Below are positions 35,230 through 46,992 of a stretch of 64,000 nucleotides of DNA, in pieces. Each line of letters starts with the position of its first letter. The first letter of the stretch is position 1. The DNA lies in NCBI GenBank assembly GCA_036925085.1, contig JAUPFP010000105.1, positions 186,001 through 250,000 on the forward strand. The letters are read 5' to 3'. The notes beneath the pieces are model-generated. The model saw nothing but the letters and a program-made list of their open reading frames with translations, made no database searches and was not told the origin of the DNA. The DNA is from Brachycybe producta. Taxonomy: Eukaryota > Arthropoda > Diplopoda > Playtdesmida > Andrognathidae. The position numbers were made by a program, and so were the translations under genes.

Positions 35230-36060
35230 AGTTCAGTTACCTCTGTATTATATGTATCTTGCTTTTATACATGTGTTATAGTGAGGCTAGCGTATGAGGT
35301 GTTACCAAATCCTCCTTCATACCAGAGCAATGTAAAGCCTCGTTTTCACGATGATAATTTTCACGACAGTTGCTGTCTTTTGACAGCAACTATCGCGAGA
35401 ACTATCATCGTGAAGCCCACATAATAGTCACTATCACACTGTTGCGATAGCACTATCACAACTATCTCGTTTGACTAGATAGTTGATAGTACCGTCGCAA
35501 TAGTAATAGTTATTGAGTGACCGCTTGTAGGGAAATTTGTAGGGAAATTTGGCTTCTGGAGGGAGAGAGAGGCAACACTGTTGTTGACTCAATGATATCC
35601 TGTGAAGTAGACGTCGCACTGTCATGTGACACAACTATAACTGTTACTTCAAGACATGTAGACAGTTGCTATCGTGAGAGTGAACTATCGTCGTAACTTT
35701 CATGACTGCTACTCTCATGAAGAGCTATCCCCGTGAAAACGAGGCTTAAACAAAATAAAACTTAGGTTGGATTATTGTAGTTTCGTTAAAATTTGACAGC
35801 AAGTAAGCTTATTAAATCAATAGAATACTGTATGCGAGAAGATAAAATAAAAGGTAGGCGCATACATACCACCACCCCATCATGTCTACTGTCTTACCAC
35901 AACTGACAGTTTATAAGAAACAAACAAAAAAGACAAGGATGGATGGATGGATCCATGGATGAAAGAATGGATTGATGTAGAGATACATAAATAAAAGTAT
36001 AAATGGATGGATGGATAGATGAATGACTGATCGATGGATGTGGACTGAACTCATGAGGCG
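35230..36060. repeat. Dispersed repeat R, copy 1 (carrying MITE 35336-35746)
   Basis: GGCTAGCGTATGAGG, TAAACAAAA-AAAACTTAGG, AATCAATAGAATACTGTATG and CAACTGACAGTTTATAA, ending in GGATGGATGGAT, all in the same order in copies 2 and 3. Confidence 0.85.
35336..35746. mobile_element. AGCCTCG PIF-like element, copy 1
   Basis: AGCCTCGTTTTCACGATGAT...CCGTGAAAACGAGGCT, TAA at 35333-35335 and 35747-35749. It interrupts a dispersed repeat whose uninterrupted copies (41.8 and 50.9 kb) show the empty TAA site. Subterminal ACTATCG and GACAGCAACT motifs. Confidence 0.92.
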
Positions 36061-36271
36061 AAATATACAGTATACACTACTACGTTTACATGAGAGAAAT
36101 TAACCACTAAACTTTTAACGAAATAAAATTAAACTACTAATTCTTTCAAGTGTTTATATGCACAATATTGCCTACTAAATCAGGGTAACCTTCAAACACA
36201 TGACAAAGTTCGATGAGGTTAGCAATGATTTTTATCGCCTTTTTTTAAAAAAACAAAAACACTTGGATTTA

Positions 36272-36653
36272 CACCTCCTTTTCACGGTGATAGTTCTTTC
36301 GTGAGAGTAGCTGTCATGAAAGTTGTAACAGTTCACTCTCACGATAGCAACTGTCTACATGTCTTGAAGTAATGTGATAGTTCTGTGAGGACAGTGATGT
36401 TTGACAGCACAAAACACACCAGCAGTGTTGCCTCTCCCTACAGAAGCCAAATTTCCCTACAAAGTGAATTTTTATCTACAAAAGTGGTCACTCAACAACT
36501 ATTATAGTTACTATTACTGTCGCAATAATACTATCAACTATCTAGTCAAACGAGATAGTTTTATCGCAACAGTGACTATCATGTGGTCTGCACGATAGTT
36601 CTCGCTTTTGTTGCTGCTCTCATGACAGCAACTATCATCGTCAAAACGAGGCT
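36272..36653. mobile_element. AGCCTCG PIF-like element, copy 2
   Basis: Same interior as copy 1 in the opposite orientation (AGAAGCCAAATTTCCCTACA, AACGAGATAGT); right end CAAAACGAGGCT then TAA. The left end is diverged (CACCTCCTTTTCACGG). Confidence 0.88.
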
Positions 36654-36697
36654 TAAGTGGTTGATTTTTTTAGAACTTTTATCTAGCTAAAAGATTA

Positions 36698-36896
36698 ACA
36701 GGCAAGTGTAGCCAGCACTAGCTTTTCGTTTGCTCCGCCCTTTTATCATCGTCATCAATTTCTAATTGATTTATTATTTGGTCTGATGGCACATGCCCCG
36801 CCCTTATGTATTTCTAATTGGTTGATATTTGGTCTGACGTTCATAAAATTCCGGGACGACGAAAAGCTAGTGCTGACAGTGGCTACACTTGCCTGT
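36698..36896. mobile_element. ACAGGC palindromic MITE, copy C, 9-bp duplication
   Basis: ACAGGCAAGTGTAGCCAGCA...TGGCTACACTTGCCTGT flanked by AAAAGATTA and AAAAGACTA (9 bp, one mismatch). A right-half fragment of the same family lies at 37213-37259. 9-bp duplications suggest a Mutator-like source. Confidence 0.8.
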
Positions 36897-37265
36897 AAAA
36901 GACTAACTACTAATTTCTCTCATATAAACGTAATAATAGAGAGGAGTCCGGGGGGGGAGGGGGGCAGCTATCACAAAATTTACATTATTAAATTATAGTA
37001 TTATTTTTCCATTTCTTTTTCCTTCTTCTAGAAATTGAAACCGTATTTCTATAAAACACTAAAGTACCTACACTTTTCTTGCAGCATAGCATTTCTTTTT
37101 GCCTGAAGAAATCGCAGCACACCTAGCAAACCCCACATATTTAAAAAATAAACCACTGGTTTAGTACATACACGTATATTACAAAACCAATTTCAAATTG
37201 ATGTCGCTCATGAAAAGGCGGGACAAACGATATTTTAGTGCTGGGCACAATTGCCTGTATTTTCC

Positions 37266-37720
37266 AGGGTCTTAAAGAGATCGTAGCCCCCAGAAATTAT
37301 TTGTTAAAATATTGTCAAGACTGATTATGGTACCCAACGATTGCCAAAATAATTTTAATTTTCATAAAACCCTTCTACTTAGTTACCAATTCACTAATTC
37401 TCTATTCATATTAACTCAGCACACCTGCAATCAGCTCGAAATATGTTCGCCAATTACTGAAACTAATAGAACCGGTTCGCTTGTATAGGTCGAACTGATA
37501 AGAATCGGTTCCAAACCTTTTAGAATCGGTTCGGTTCTACCCGTTGCAACCTCTACCATCTAGCATAACAGGAGAGATAATTCAAATATCAAAACCATAG
37601 GTTACCGTGGGCTCTGACAGGAATAGGGAATATCTGAATAAGGAATTAAAGTAATACGAGGTGACAACATCAGCATAAGAGTAAATAAACATACATTCGG
37701 GGTTTTTTTTATTTAAAAAA
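37266..37720. repeat. Dispersed repeat W, copy 2 (with a different insertion)
   Basis: Same blocks as 24040-24740, without the palindrome. At about 37445-37555 it carries a GAACCGGTTCG-rich insert ending GCAACCTCTA, like a hAT end. Confidence 0.65.
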
Positions 37721-38526
37721 TGTTCACTCGCCGGGCGAAAAATGGGAGAAGAACAAATGCCAAAATGAATAACCGCCAAATTGTTGGCTTTAGCGCTTGT
37801 TTCATTTGGCACCTATTCAGCGTCACTATCACACTGCCATCTCCCCTTTGTAGGGGTGATGGTACGCCAGTACTACACTGCTAACTACCCCCTGTTCTGT
37901 TGGTCTTTATGGGGTATCTTGTTATAGGTAACTTGTTCAAAGGCATAAAACGATTACGAAACAGTAACCACTTGTTGGAACACTTTCAAAACTGACAACA
38001 TGTAGTTAACAACAGTACAGCTGGCGCCAATTTCAAGTTACACCCATATGGCGTTCTCTCAAGATACAGAACTTTAGTGACGTGATGAGAGGTGGGGGCA
38101 CTGTTGTCAAGGGCTTGCGATATTCAATCAATCAAGGCAATTTGACGTCACTCGTGGGTGGTAGCCCACGGTGAGGTGCAAGATACAGACGTAACCAGAG
38201 CATTACAACTTTACGTATGCTAAGTTTTTATCTGGATTGGTTCGTATAAACGGAAAGATGACAGGATACACACTTTTTGTCACACTTTTTTGTCAGTGCC
38301 AAAAAAAATTAAAATTAAAATAATACATCAGTTGTGCATCGGAAACTAACTGAAAGGTTAACCAATGGTTTAAGCCCACGTAGGCCCTGCACGCCGCTTG
38401 CTCACTGCACATTTGTGCAATTGCGTATTTGGACAAAAACGTCACTAAATATAGTGAAGGTTAACATATTGCCAATGAATTAATTATTTATTGATTAATA
38501 CGCACGGCCATATGAAACGCACCGCA

Positions 38527-38534
38527 TATAAATA
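38527..38534 (+). promoter_or_regulatory. TATA box of the Arg/Gly-rich peptide gene
   Basis: TATAAATA lies 56 bp before the ATG at 38590. A start site about 30 bp downstream would give a leader of roughly 25-35 nt with no intervening ATG. A perfect CRE palindrome, TGACGTCA, is at 38143-38150, about 0.4 kb upstream, next to a CGTGGG/CCCACG hairpin. Whether either is used is not shown. Confidence 0.6.
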
Positions 38535-38589
38535 CAGCCACGAAACAGTTCTGAACTTATAACCACACTCATAAACGAAGTCTTTTGCG

Positions 38590-39364
38590 ATGAAATCTGT
38601 ACTGTATTTGGCAATTTCCGGGCTGTTAGTTGGTCTGTACACGGCCGAGGGTAATGGTGTCTCGAAAACCACTTTTCTAACTACCAACGTAAGTAAAAAC
38701 AATTTCACAAAACTCACCTTAGGAAGCGCTCCTTAGGCCAGCTTCACATAGACCACTTTGTGGCGCCACATAAAGTGGTTGTTTTAACTGATTAAGTAGA
38801 GGGTGTTTTTTTTTTGCACCACAGTGGCGATAAGTGATCGTTTGTTCAGCCACAAGTGGCAACCACCGCCTGTTTCTAAATCATGATGATCGTGGTCATA
38901 ACAGTGGCCCACACTGACAGCAGACCATAGCTTTCAATATTGGTCCGTGTGAAGAAGGCCACGTTAACCACTTCGTAGCGCTACTTTGTGGCGTCACAAA
39001 GTGGTCCGTGTGGAGCGGGCCTTAGATGCGTTAATTTAGACAATCAAAAGACAATCAATAGCATTCTGTGACGTATTTAACATGCCCATTACCAAAATTT
39101 CGTTAACAGAAACCAGACCAGGCCGACCAAAAAGGAAGTGAAACTGAACCGATAACGGCAGAACAACAAATGGAATCAGCCGATCAACACGGAGACTCAA
39201 CACTGGAATCGAAATTCGGTACGAGTGACGAGGTTAAAGTGATTCAACACGGAACCGAAACACTCGAGGACGAACCCACTTTTCATAAGGAAGAGAGATG
39301 GGGTACAGGATTCGGAGGAAGACGTGGTGGTGGACGTCGTGGACGTGGTGGACGACGTAACTAG
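38590..39364 (+). CDS. Secreted precursor with acidic propiece and Arg/Gly-rich basic tail (two exons)
   Basis: Exon 1 is 38590-38688 (33 codons) and ends at AAC|GTAAGT. Exon 2 is 39110-39364, after TTAACAG, and opens in the same phase 0. The 117-residue product begins MKSVLYLAISGLLVGLYTA, a clear signal peptide with cleavage expected around residues 19-21. Residues about 22-95 are polar and rich in Glu, Asp, Gln, Thr and Ser (EQQMESADQ, ETLEDEPTF). The last 20 or so turn sharply basic: WGTGFGGRRGGGRRGRGG then RRN and the stop. Acidic pro-region plus cationic Gly/Arg tail with RR steps is the layout of many antimicrobial-peptide precursors, but I recognise no family. There are no cysteines. 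The start is fixed by the signal peptide and by the first ATG after a TATA box 56 bp upstream. The 421-bp intron carries a 286-bp PIF/Harbinger-like MITE. Secretion is well supported; antimicrobial function is inference. Confidence 0.8.
38736..39021. mobile_element. PIF-like MITE inside the Arg/Gly-rich gene intron
   Basis: GGCCAGCTTCACATAGACCA...GTGGTCCGTGTGGAGCGGGC then C, flanked by TTA at 38733-38735 and 39022-39024. ACAAAGTGGTC / GACCACTTTGT give strong pairing. It fills about two thirds of the 421-bp intron. Confidence 0.9.
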
Positions 39365-40200
39365 AACACTGCTTCAGTCCTTATTTAAATGGTCCTCATT
39401 ATAGTTCCAGTTGAGGTCGACCCACCAACTCATACCCTGTGGTTATGTATACGTGTCCACTACTCTGGTTGTGTCAATGTGTCTTAACAATGCTCCAAAC
39501 GTATCGTCAAATGGCCTGAATTTCAATTGAAAATAGCCATGTCATTATTACCACAACAATGCAGCCACCCCCCCCCCCCTTTTTCTCACCACCTCAAGAA
39601 ATACTCTGTATCATTTTAAGCACCATAGACCACATCAACATAACCAGGACATTAGAGCTCACACATCGTGCTACCGACAATGAGTGACAACAAAATGACT
39701 TCAAAAAATGGTCTTGAATGAATGAATTCCGAATGGGCCCTGCAATTATCTACCACAACAATGCACCTCCTCCTCCTCCCTCCCTCTCTTATAATGTCAA
39801 TAATCCCTGTTGATCATCACTAGTCAATGAGGTGTGGGTCAATTACACAACTTTAAGACACGTGCACAATTTTCCAGCTTCAACAATTAAAAAGAACAAG
39901 TGCCCAGACAATCTGCGCATCAACACACGTCACAAATTTCACTCAGGTAATTATCAATTTGAAGCTGTGTTGTCTAGAAAGTTAACAATTAAAAACTGAT
40001 GACAACAAAAAATATAACTGCTATAACTGCTATGCGGTTCAGATATTGTTGAACCGAGTCTGTCAAGTGGGCCCATGCAGCATATTCCGTCATTTAAAAA
40101 AAAAATCAGGGGCCCAAATATAAAACCTTGCACAGGGCACATACAAAGCTAGTTACGGCATTGCATGCTCGGCTGGGCTCGTGACCTCCAACTAAACTCA
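39365..40200 (+). other. Downstream / probable 3' UTR region of the Arg/Gly-rich gene
   Basis: No further coding is seen. ATTAAA at 39886-39891 is the first plausible polyadenylation signal after the stop; no AATAAA was noticed before it. An imperfect repeat places ACCACAACAATGCA at about 39549 and 39752, each followed by a C-rich pyrimidine run, suggesting a local duplication of about 200 bp. Confidence 0.35.
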
Positions 40201-40914
40201 GGACTAGTGATGAGAATATCAATATGACGCATCGAAACATATCGATATTTTCTAATTCAATACACGCGCACCGCATGGAATTTTAACAACAACCATTTTT
40301 ATCGCCATATCGATTCATCATCCCACAAAAGTCCCCATCATTAATGAGGACCGTAAAAACAGGGACTTAACAGCGACAAGAGCGCCAATCATAAAAAAAC
40401 TACGACCAGCTGATGGGCATTTATGTAAACCTCGAAAACAAAATCTGTTGTACAAAGCAGTTTATGAAAATAAAAACACATTCATAGTGTGAAATATTGT
40501 TTCATTTATTTCATGTACTTTTTAGTCATTTAATTAATCGGCCAGATTTGCTGTATTCATTTGTTGGCTCAAAACAAATCAAAAGTTTGATCGTTTACCA
40601 GTTAAGTGACATCGTTTTGACGCACAGTTAACCGCAGTGGCGGGTAGAACAGCACGATCATTTATTATCGACTAATTTTAACTAAAGAAACATTCTAGTT
40701 AATAGGCAAGTGCGTCTCATAGGCAGATCCACAGTTGTGAATTCGGCGACTGAAGCAATGATTAACAAAACGCACAATTAAAGCACCTTTTGTAGAGTTG
40801 TTTTTGTCAAAGGTGCAATTTTCTAAATTTGCAGAAATTATGCAATTTGTGCAGTTTTATTTTGGATTAAGTGTATTGTTGAACATAATAAGGTACTCAT
40901 GTGGTATCGTAGTG

Positions 40915-41390
40915 TTTCCAAAAGTTATGTGGGACACCTGCCCTAAAATCATTTACCCTAAAGGGACACTTGCCCTAAAGTGATATTTGCAATAAAACCA
41001 TTTGCCCTAAAGGGATATTTGCCCTAAAACCATTTGCCCTAAAGGGATATTTGCCCTAAAGGAATATTTGCCCTAAAACCATTTGCCCTAAAACCATTTG
41101 CCCTAAAGGGACATTTGCCCTAAAACCATTTGCCCTAAAGGGACATTTGCCCTAAAACCATTTGCCCTAAAGGAACATTTGCCCTAAACCCATTTACCCT
41201 AATTAGTATTGTAAATATACATCATTTGGCGTTTTTGCGAGGTTGCGGCATGCAGAACTAATTTACCATATTCCACCCAAAGGCAACAAACTGTATGAAA
41301 AGAGAACAAAAAATTGGCTTTAGGGCAAATGTCCCTTTAGGGCAAACGGTTTTAGGGCAAGTGTCTTTAGGGCAAATGTCTATATGCCAT
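40915..41390. repeat. Foldback element of opposing TTTGCCCTAAA arrays
   Basis: The left arm has some 16 head-to-tail units (TTTGCCCTAAA separated by ACCA or GGGACA) from about 40938 to 41210. A unique core follows, then at 41320-41380 the same motif on the other strand (TTTAGGGCAAA). Long arms could form a hairpin. Confidence 0.9.
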
Positions 41391-41629
41391 CCAAAAGGGG
41401 GTTGGAAACATTATTTATGTATTTTGTGCATTTTATGCAAACTTTTGGAGTTACATATCATCAACGTTTCCTGAATGTTGGTTGTGCGACTTTCAATCTT
41501 TGAAATTGTTCACTAGAATTAACAAGAAATTAGGCAAATTGCTTCCAGTACTCAAAGGTTAATTGGTCACTGGCGTTGACAGTCAACTTAAATCTCATTA
41601 TTCATCGTAACAAACGGTCCCCCCCCCCC

Positions 41630-42150
41630 CCCCCAGTAGAGTGGGCTTATAGCTATATTAAAGCCCATGAGATATTTACTCAAGTTTGTTGGAGTCGCAA
41701 CCGACTGACCATTTGTTGTTGTTGTTGTTGTTATTGTATTCGCATTAAAAAATAAATAACACACCTTTATATTATAGTTATTGTGAAGCTTGCGTATGAG
41801 GCATTACCCATCCTCTTTCACTCAAGACCAAAGTAAACAAAACAAAACTTAGGTTGGATTATATAGTTATTAAATCAATAGAATACTGTATGAAGGCAGG
41901 GATAAAATAGAACTCACACATAACACAGCGCGCAATTTTAATCTTCTGCAGTTTCAAAGCATGTCTTACTTGTCTAACACAACTGACAGACAGTTCATAA
42001 GAAGAAAAAAAACACAAAAGACATGGACGGATAGATCTATGGATGGATGAATGATTGAATGGATTGATGTAGAGATAAACTGATAGAAATATGGATAGAT
42101 AATAGTATAGAGATGATCGATACCGATAAATGGACTGAACGCATATATGA
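41630..42150. repeat. Dispersed repeat R, copy 2
   Basis: Begins GTGGGCTTATAGCTATATTA, then a TTG-repeat, GCTTGCGTATGAGGCATTAC, AATCAATAGAATACTGTATG and a GGATGGATGAATG tail. Confidence 0.85.
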
Positions 42151-42514
42151 GGCGCAACTTTAAAAGAAACAGGAGGAATAACGATCCAATTCCCGAGTAT
42201 AACCGCTCTTCAGACCACTTATTTTTCAATAATTTTAGTTTTTAATCAATTAAACTAATTATAATAATGAGAAGAAAAAAATAAAATACGTTAGATGACC
42301 CACTGTTGTTTCCCTTGTTTTCTCGACTTTTCCACAAACTCAATCATGCCCCCCCCCAGTGAGCTTGTTTGAAAATCAGTGTTGTTTTTGTTGAAGATTG
42401 ATCTAATGAATTATCCCATGATTTGGGAACACCTTGCATGTGTAATGTTTACCTAGCCAAACTTTTCCGATAATAGTGATTTCCCGGTTATAACGCGCTT
42501 TTCTCTAACTCTAA

Positions 42515-42885
42515 AGCCTTGTATGCATTTGTTGCGGTTTAGCGTATCGTATCCGTATCATTCACTGATACGTATACGGTGTATGCGCTACTCGATGTTT
42601 CTCGTATCATCAATGCGTAGCGTTTCAAAATGCACGATACGAGATTGCAGACATCCCCGTTTCATGGCACGTGGAGTTCCCAAACGCGAATGAACAAATA
42701 TTGTGCACCGCGTATCTCGTATCATTTCTTTAATGTGACGGGGAAAAAAACCGACAAATGACCGATTGGGTTCGTCGCGTTTCTTCGTATCATATTTTGA
42801 TACGGAACGACGCTACGCTAGCTGTATCCATTGATACACATCGGGGATACGATACGCAGAAATGCAACAAGTGGATACTCGGCTT
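42515..42885. mobile_element. PIF-like MITE rich in GATACGATACG
   Basis: AGCCTTGTATGCATTTGTTG...CAACAAGTGGATACTCGGCT; TAA at the left, TTAA at the right. Repeated GTATCGTATC / GATACGATAC motifs inside. Confidence 0.75.
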
Positions 42886-43265
42886 TAAGAGCGTTAAAAC
42901 GAGGTTTTACTGTAGTTGTCACAAAGTAACTTTATATCCAGTCACTTTTGGTGTTATTTTCAAACATGGAGTTGATTTATATGTTTGGTTAAAGTGAATT
43001 CTGGATTCAAAATTTTTTTTTTAAAACAATGTGAAATAAACCTATGACATTTTTTAAAATTGACTAGAGGTTCTTTTGTTGAATTCCAACATAAATTACA
43101 AGCTGAAAAGAAAGTGAATTGCCACGCTTGACAAACAAGAACATTTCTAATGAACAGCCTTGTTAAAATTGGACTCCATAAAAATGGTATTCAGTTTATT
43201 GACCGACTGTATAAAATAAATTCACGGAAGTCGCTCATTTTTAGATTAGACTCCCAAATTTCTTA

Positions 43266-43386
43266 AGGTCTAGTCATACACTAATGTGTAAGACACAGTC
43301 TTAAAACGCTTTCTTCCATAAAAGATGGTGTGTCTCTGGACCCCATACACCATGTGACATTTGTTTGGTCTGTGTGAAACGTTGCC
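43266..43386. mobile_element. Short PIF-like MITE
   Basis: AGGTCTAGTCATACACT...GGTCTGTGTGAAACGTTGCC flanked by TTA on both sides; TGTGACATTTG and GACACAG pairs inside. Ends diverged. Confidence 0.5.
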
Positions 43387-44598
43387 TTAAGACCACGTCT
43401 CATAGTGCATGCATGACTAGCTTTAGAAACAAAGAGCATACAAAAGAAGACAACTGGTTCTTCAGGAGGGTTCGAAAAACCACGTGCAAATAATATAGGC
43501 ATATTGTCACGTATAGAATGTACAATGTACAAAAACCGAATATGCATTATATGCTCACCGCTAGAAAACAAACAGAAACGTGTGATAATACGTCACGTCA
43601 ACTGCACCTGCTGCTGACTGACAATCGTAAACAACAATATCGTGGAATATTTCACATTCGGAACAAAAATAATCCCCCACAACAGGTGTACACAAAATGA
43701 TGAATTTCATAAAGTGACATGCCATCTTAATAGATGTATAAATCACAATGACGGACCCTATAAATCTGCATTGCTCCTTCCCATAAATGTACCCAGATAA
43801 ACGACACTTTCCTGAACTCTTACAAGTTAGCCAACAGTTGAATGTGCGCGCGAGCAGCCAGATGACCATTAACGCTGTATTTCTAAAGAAACAAAAGTAG
43901 CATATGCCCCTCCCCCCTCTCAATCGAAAGCATTAGAAAAATGCGGGTAATATGATTCTATTAGCCATAGTTGGGTTTGTTTGATACGGAAAACATCCAC
44001 CACCACCACGTGTCACAGTAACCATCTACCAGTAAAATTCTTACCGATTCTGATTAGTTTTAATACTTTTTCGTTCACATAAAACTGAAATGAACGTTTG
44101 CATGGGCTAAATTAATTTGGAAAAGGCTGACAACAAAAACGCACAAGAAGTTTTCCTTAGCAGGGTCGGGATAAACAGAAAATGACGTGATGAAAATCGT
44201 TCCATTTTTTACGATGTGGTTTGGCTCCACAGGAGGATGCCACAATAAAATTTGTCAACAATTTAATGTTGAGGCCAATGCCACACACGGCTCGCAATTA
44301 AATTACTTGTTAAGGACGATGTGCTCCTCCTGAATTAAAACGCCCTGAAAACTATGCCCCAAAAGAGAAACAAACGAAATGGAACAATATTATATACCAA
44401 GGGTGAGCAATCCTGTCGTCAATCGCCATATATGGCAAAGTGTAGCGAGTTTCATTTTACCAGATTCGTCCTAACAATAAAAATTGACAAAAACTTCGTT
44501 CTTGTCAGATGATATTTTCTGCCTGGCAGAACTAAGAGGTGCGTTGAGTTCAGAAAAGCATTACATTTACCCTTGACGAACTAACAAACAAAATCTCC

Positions 44599-44804
44599 AG
44601 AGCTGCTCGCCATGCGAACGCGAACACGGTAATTTTTTTTGTGCCAACGTTTTGTTCGCGAGCAGCTCTCGAAAAGTTCGCGAACTTTTAATTTTGGTCT
44701 ATTCGCGGCTTCCGACTGCAACAAGTGGAGACTTTTTTGTTCCATTATGTCTCCAGTTGTTTCTATAAATAGGAATCGGAATCATATAGAGACAACAGGA
44801 GACA
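44599..44804. repeat. Two adjacent hairpins
   Basis: AGAGCTGCTCGC...GCGAGCAGCTCT (about 44600-44669), the perfect palindrome AAAAGTTCGCGAACTTTT at about 44672-44689, and GTCTCCAGTTGTTTCTATA / TATAGAGACAACAGGAGAC (about 44750-44804). Confidence 0.75.
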
Positions 44805-45611
44805 TTGTGTCCACACAATCGGACGATTTGGGTTATTTATTTGATCTTTGAATAAATCGATACTATATCGATCGCAGTCGAACAAATGTCATCCATAGAT
44901 GCGGATCGATAGCTTTTCTACACGTTCGCACTTCACTACAATAGTTTGCTCATCTCATAAACAATCCAAATTATCCTTCCGTCAAATATCCATTCAGTCA
45001 ATTATTATTTTGATGCCAATTGGTCATCCATTGTTCTTGTCATGGAGTCAGCACATAAGAGGCTATATACAGTATAAATACCAGGTTGAGTGTATTCTGA
45101 ATGAATGATTACATATGGATTCACCATCAAAACTAGACACAATACATACGGCCAATAAATAACTTTCACGTGCTAAGAAAACAATCCATTTCTTATCATG
45201 ACCCCCCCCCCCCCCCAACCCATGATATGTGCACTAAGGGATATTACAATTTCTGAACAAATTGTCACACACACACACACATTAGAGTTAGTCGATATTT
45301 TGCCCGTTGTAAAAGGATTCCAAAAACAGAATTAACATACAACACATTCAGATTGTTGATAAATTAAAGTACATAACATCTCACCTTATCATTAACGAAC
45401 GTACCCAATATACACTTAAAGTGAGTGACAAATTGTAAAGAAAGCACTTTCATCGACTGTAAATTGTCACTTGAATTACTGTTTGTCAGCTGTCAACTTA
45501 AGCGTGTCATCGTCTTGTGGTTGTGTTGTGTAACGTTTGCCAATGTTATCAACATTAGGATAATGAAAAATTGCACATAGGCTACAGTATATACATGTAA
45601 TACAAAAAAAA

Positions 45612-45777
45612 AGAGAGAGACAGAGAGAGACAGAGAGAAACAGAGAGAGAGACAGAGAAACAGAGAGAAACAGAGAGAGACAGAGAGAGAGAGACAGAGA
45701 GAAACAGAGAGAGACAGAGAGAGAGACAGAGAGAGAGAGAGAGACAGAGAGAGACAGAGAGAGACACAGAGAGAGAC

Positions 45778-45810
<33 letters not shown>

Positions 45811-45843
45811 CACAGAGAGAGACAGAGAGAGAGAGAGAGAGAC

Positions 45844-45876
<33 letters not shown>

Positions 45877-45951
45877 CACAGAGAGAGACAGAGAGAGAGA
45901 GAGAGAGAGCGAGAGACACAGAGAGAGAGAGAGAGAGACACAGAGAGAGAC

Positions 45952-45984
<33 letters not shown>

Positions 45985-45987
45985 CAC

Positions 45988-46022
<35 letters not shown>

Positions 46023-46209
46023 CACAGAGAGAGACACAGAGAGAGACAGAAAGAGACAGAGAGAGAGACACAGAGAGAGACAGAAAGAGACAGAGAGAGA
46101 GACACAGAGAGAGACACAGAGAGAGAGACAGAGAGAGACACAGAGAGAGAGACAGAGAGAGAGACAGAGAGAGACACAGAGAGAGAGAAAGAGAGAGAAA
46201 GAGAGAGAC

Positions 46210-46252
<43 letters not shown>
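45612..46252. repeat. 640-bp GA/GACA compound microsatellite
   Basis: GAGAGACAGAGAGAGACACA-type sequence with irregular GACA, GAAA and CACA interruptions. All three long Ser/Leu minus-strand frames across it are artefacts. One purine-only strand may form triplex structure. Confidence 0.97.
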
Positions 46253-46256
<4 letters not shown>

Positions 46257-46269
46257 TGAAAGTTTGACA

Positions 46270-46420
46270 GGAATGAACAACCTAAGATAATAGAGTTTTG
46301 CAAAGCGCAGTGAGACGCGGTCAATTTGGCACCTCTGAAGTTTCTCAAATTGTTCTCGCGACCAAATGATTATTGGAAATGTTATAAAAAATACCTTGTT
46401 GAATAAGAACATAATTTTAA
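46270..46420. repeat. Diverged repeat shared with 28430-28570
   Basis: GGTCAATTT--CACYTC-GAAGTT-CTCAAA, then GTTCT-GC-ACCAAA and a TTGGAATG-type end, occur in order in both. The minus-strand translation also keeps FE-L--C-ID-VS-R, hinting at old coding sequence. Confidence 0.4.
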
Positions 46421-46992
46421 AAGAATCCATATCAGTTTCCTGAAAGAGAGAAAGAAAGGAGGTTCCTGAAGAACAGCTTATGGATAGTTCACGCATAAAG
46501 AAAAAGAAAATTCCTCTGAAAAAAGTTTTCTTTTTCTAATTTGAATTATTGATTTCTAATTATCTGACTGAATTGTCTGCAGGAAGAAAAAATAATGACG
46601 AATTTTTTTTTCTTGCCACATGGAAATTACATGTAATCAGCTAATAGGAAGGTGTTCTTCTTCAGTAGAATATTTATGGTCTCCTTCTCCGCCTCCTATT
46701 CTCTTATTCTGTTTTCTGTTGAAATGACTGCGAGAACCCTTCAAATGTGAAAAAAAACACAAATTTAGCTGACACTATTGGGATGTTTTATTGCAATTTC
46801 CAATATTTGCTTGATTTTCTACATGTGTGAATTGATTTAAATCACAGTTTAATAAAAAAAAAATTGGCAACACCATTAAAAGTGAATTAAATCACAATTT
46901 AACTTTTTTTTTTTTTGCAAATTTAATTTTTTTTTAAATAAAGAGAACTTTGTCTCTTTTATGAAATAAATTGATAAGAATGTACTTTACAG

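Noticed and set aside
40930..41390. CCCTAAA / TTTAGGG resembling telomere repeats
   Set aside because: The unit is TTTGCCCTAAA with variable spacers, not a 6-7-bp head-to-tail array, and the element has two opposed arms.
1501..41390. CRISPR-like repeat arrays
   Set aside because: Spacing is irregular, spacers are repeat-derived and the DNA is eukaryotic.
45476..46496. Three long overlapping minus-strand frames of Ser/Leu/Val repeats, up to 304 codons
   Set aside because: They are translations of the GA/GACA microsatellite in three frames, with no splice, start or composition support.
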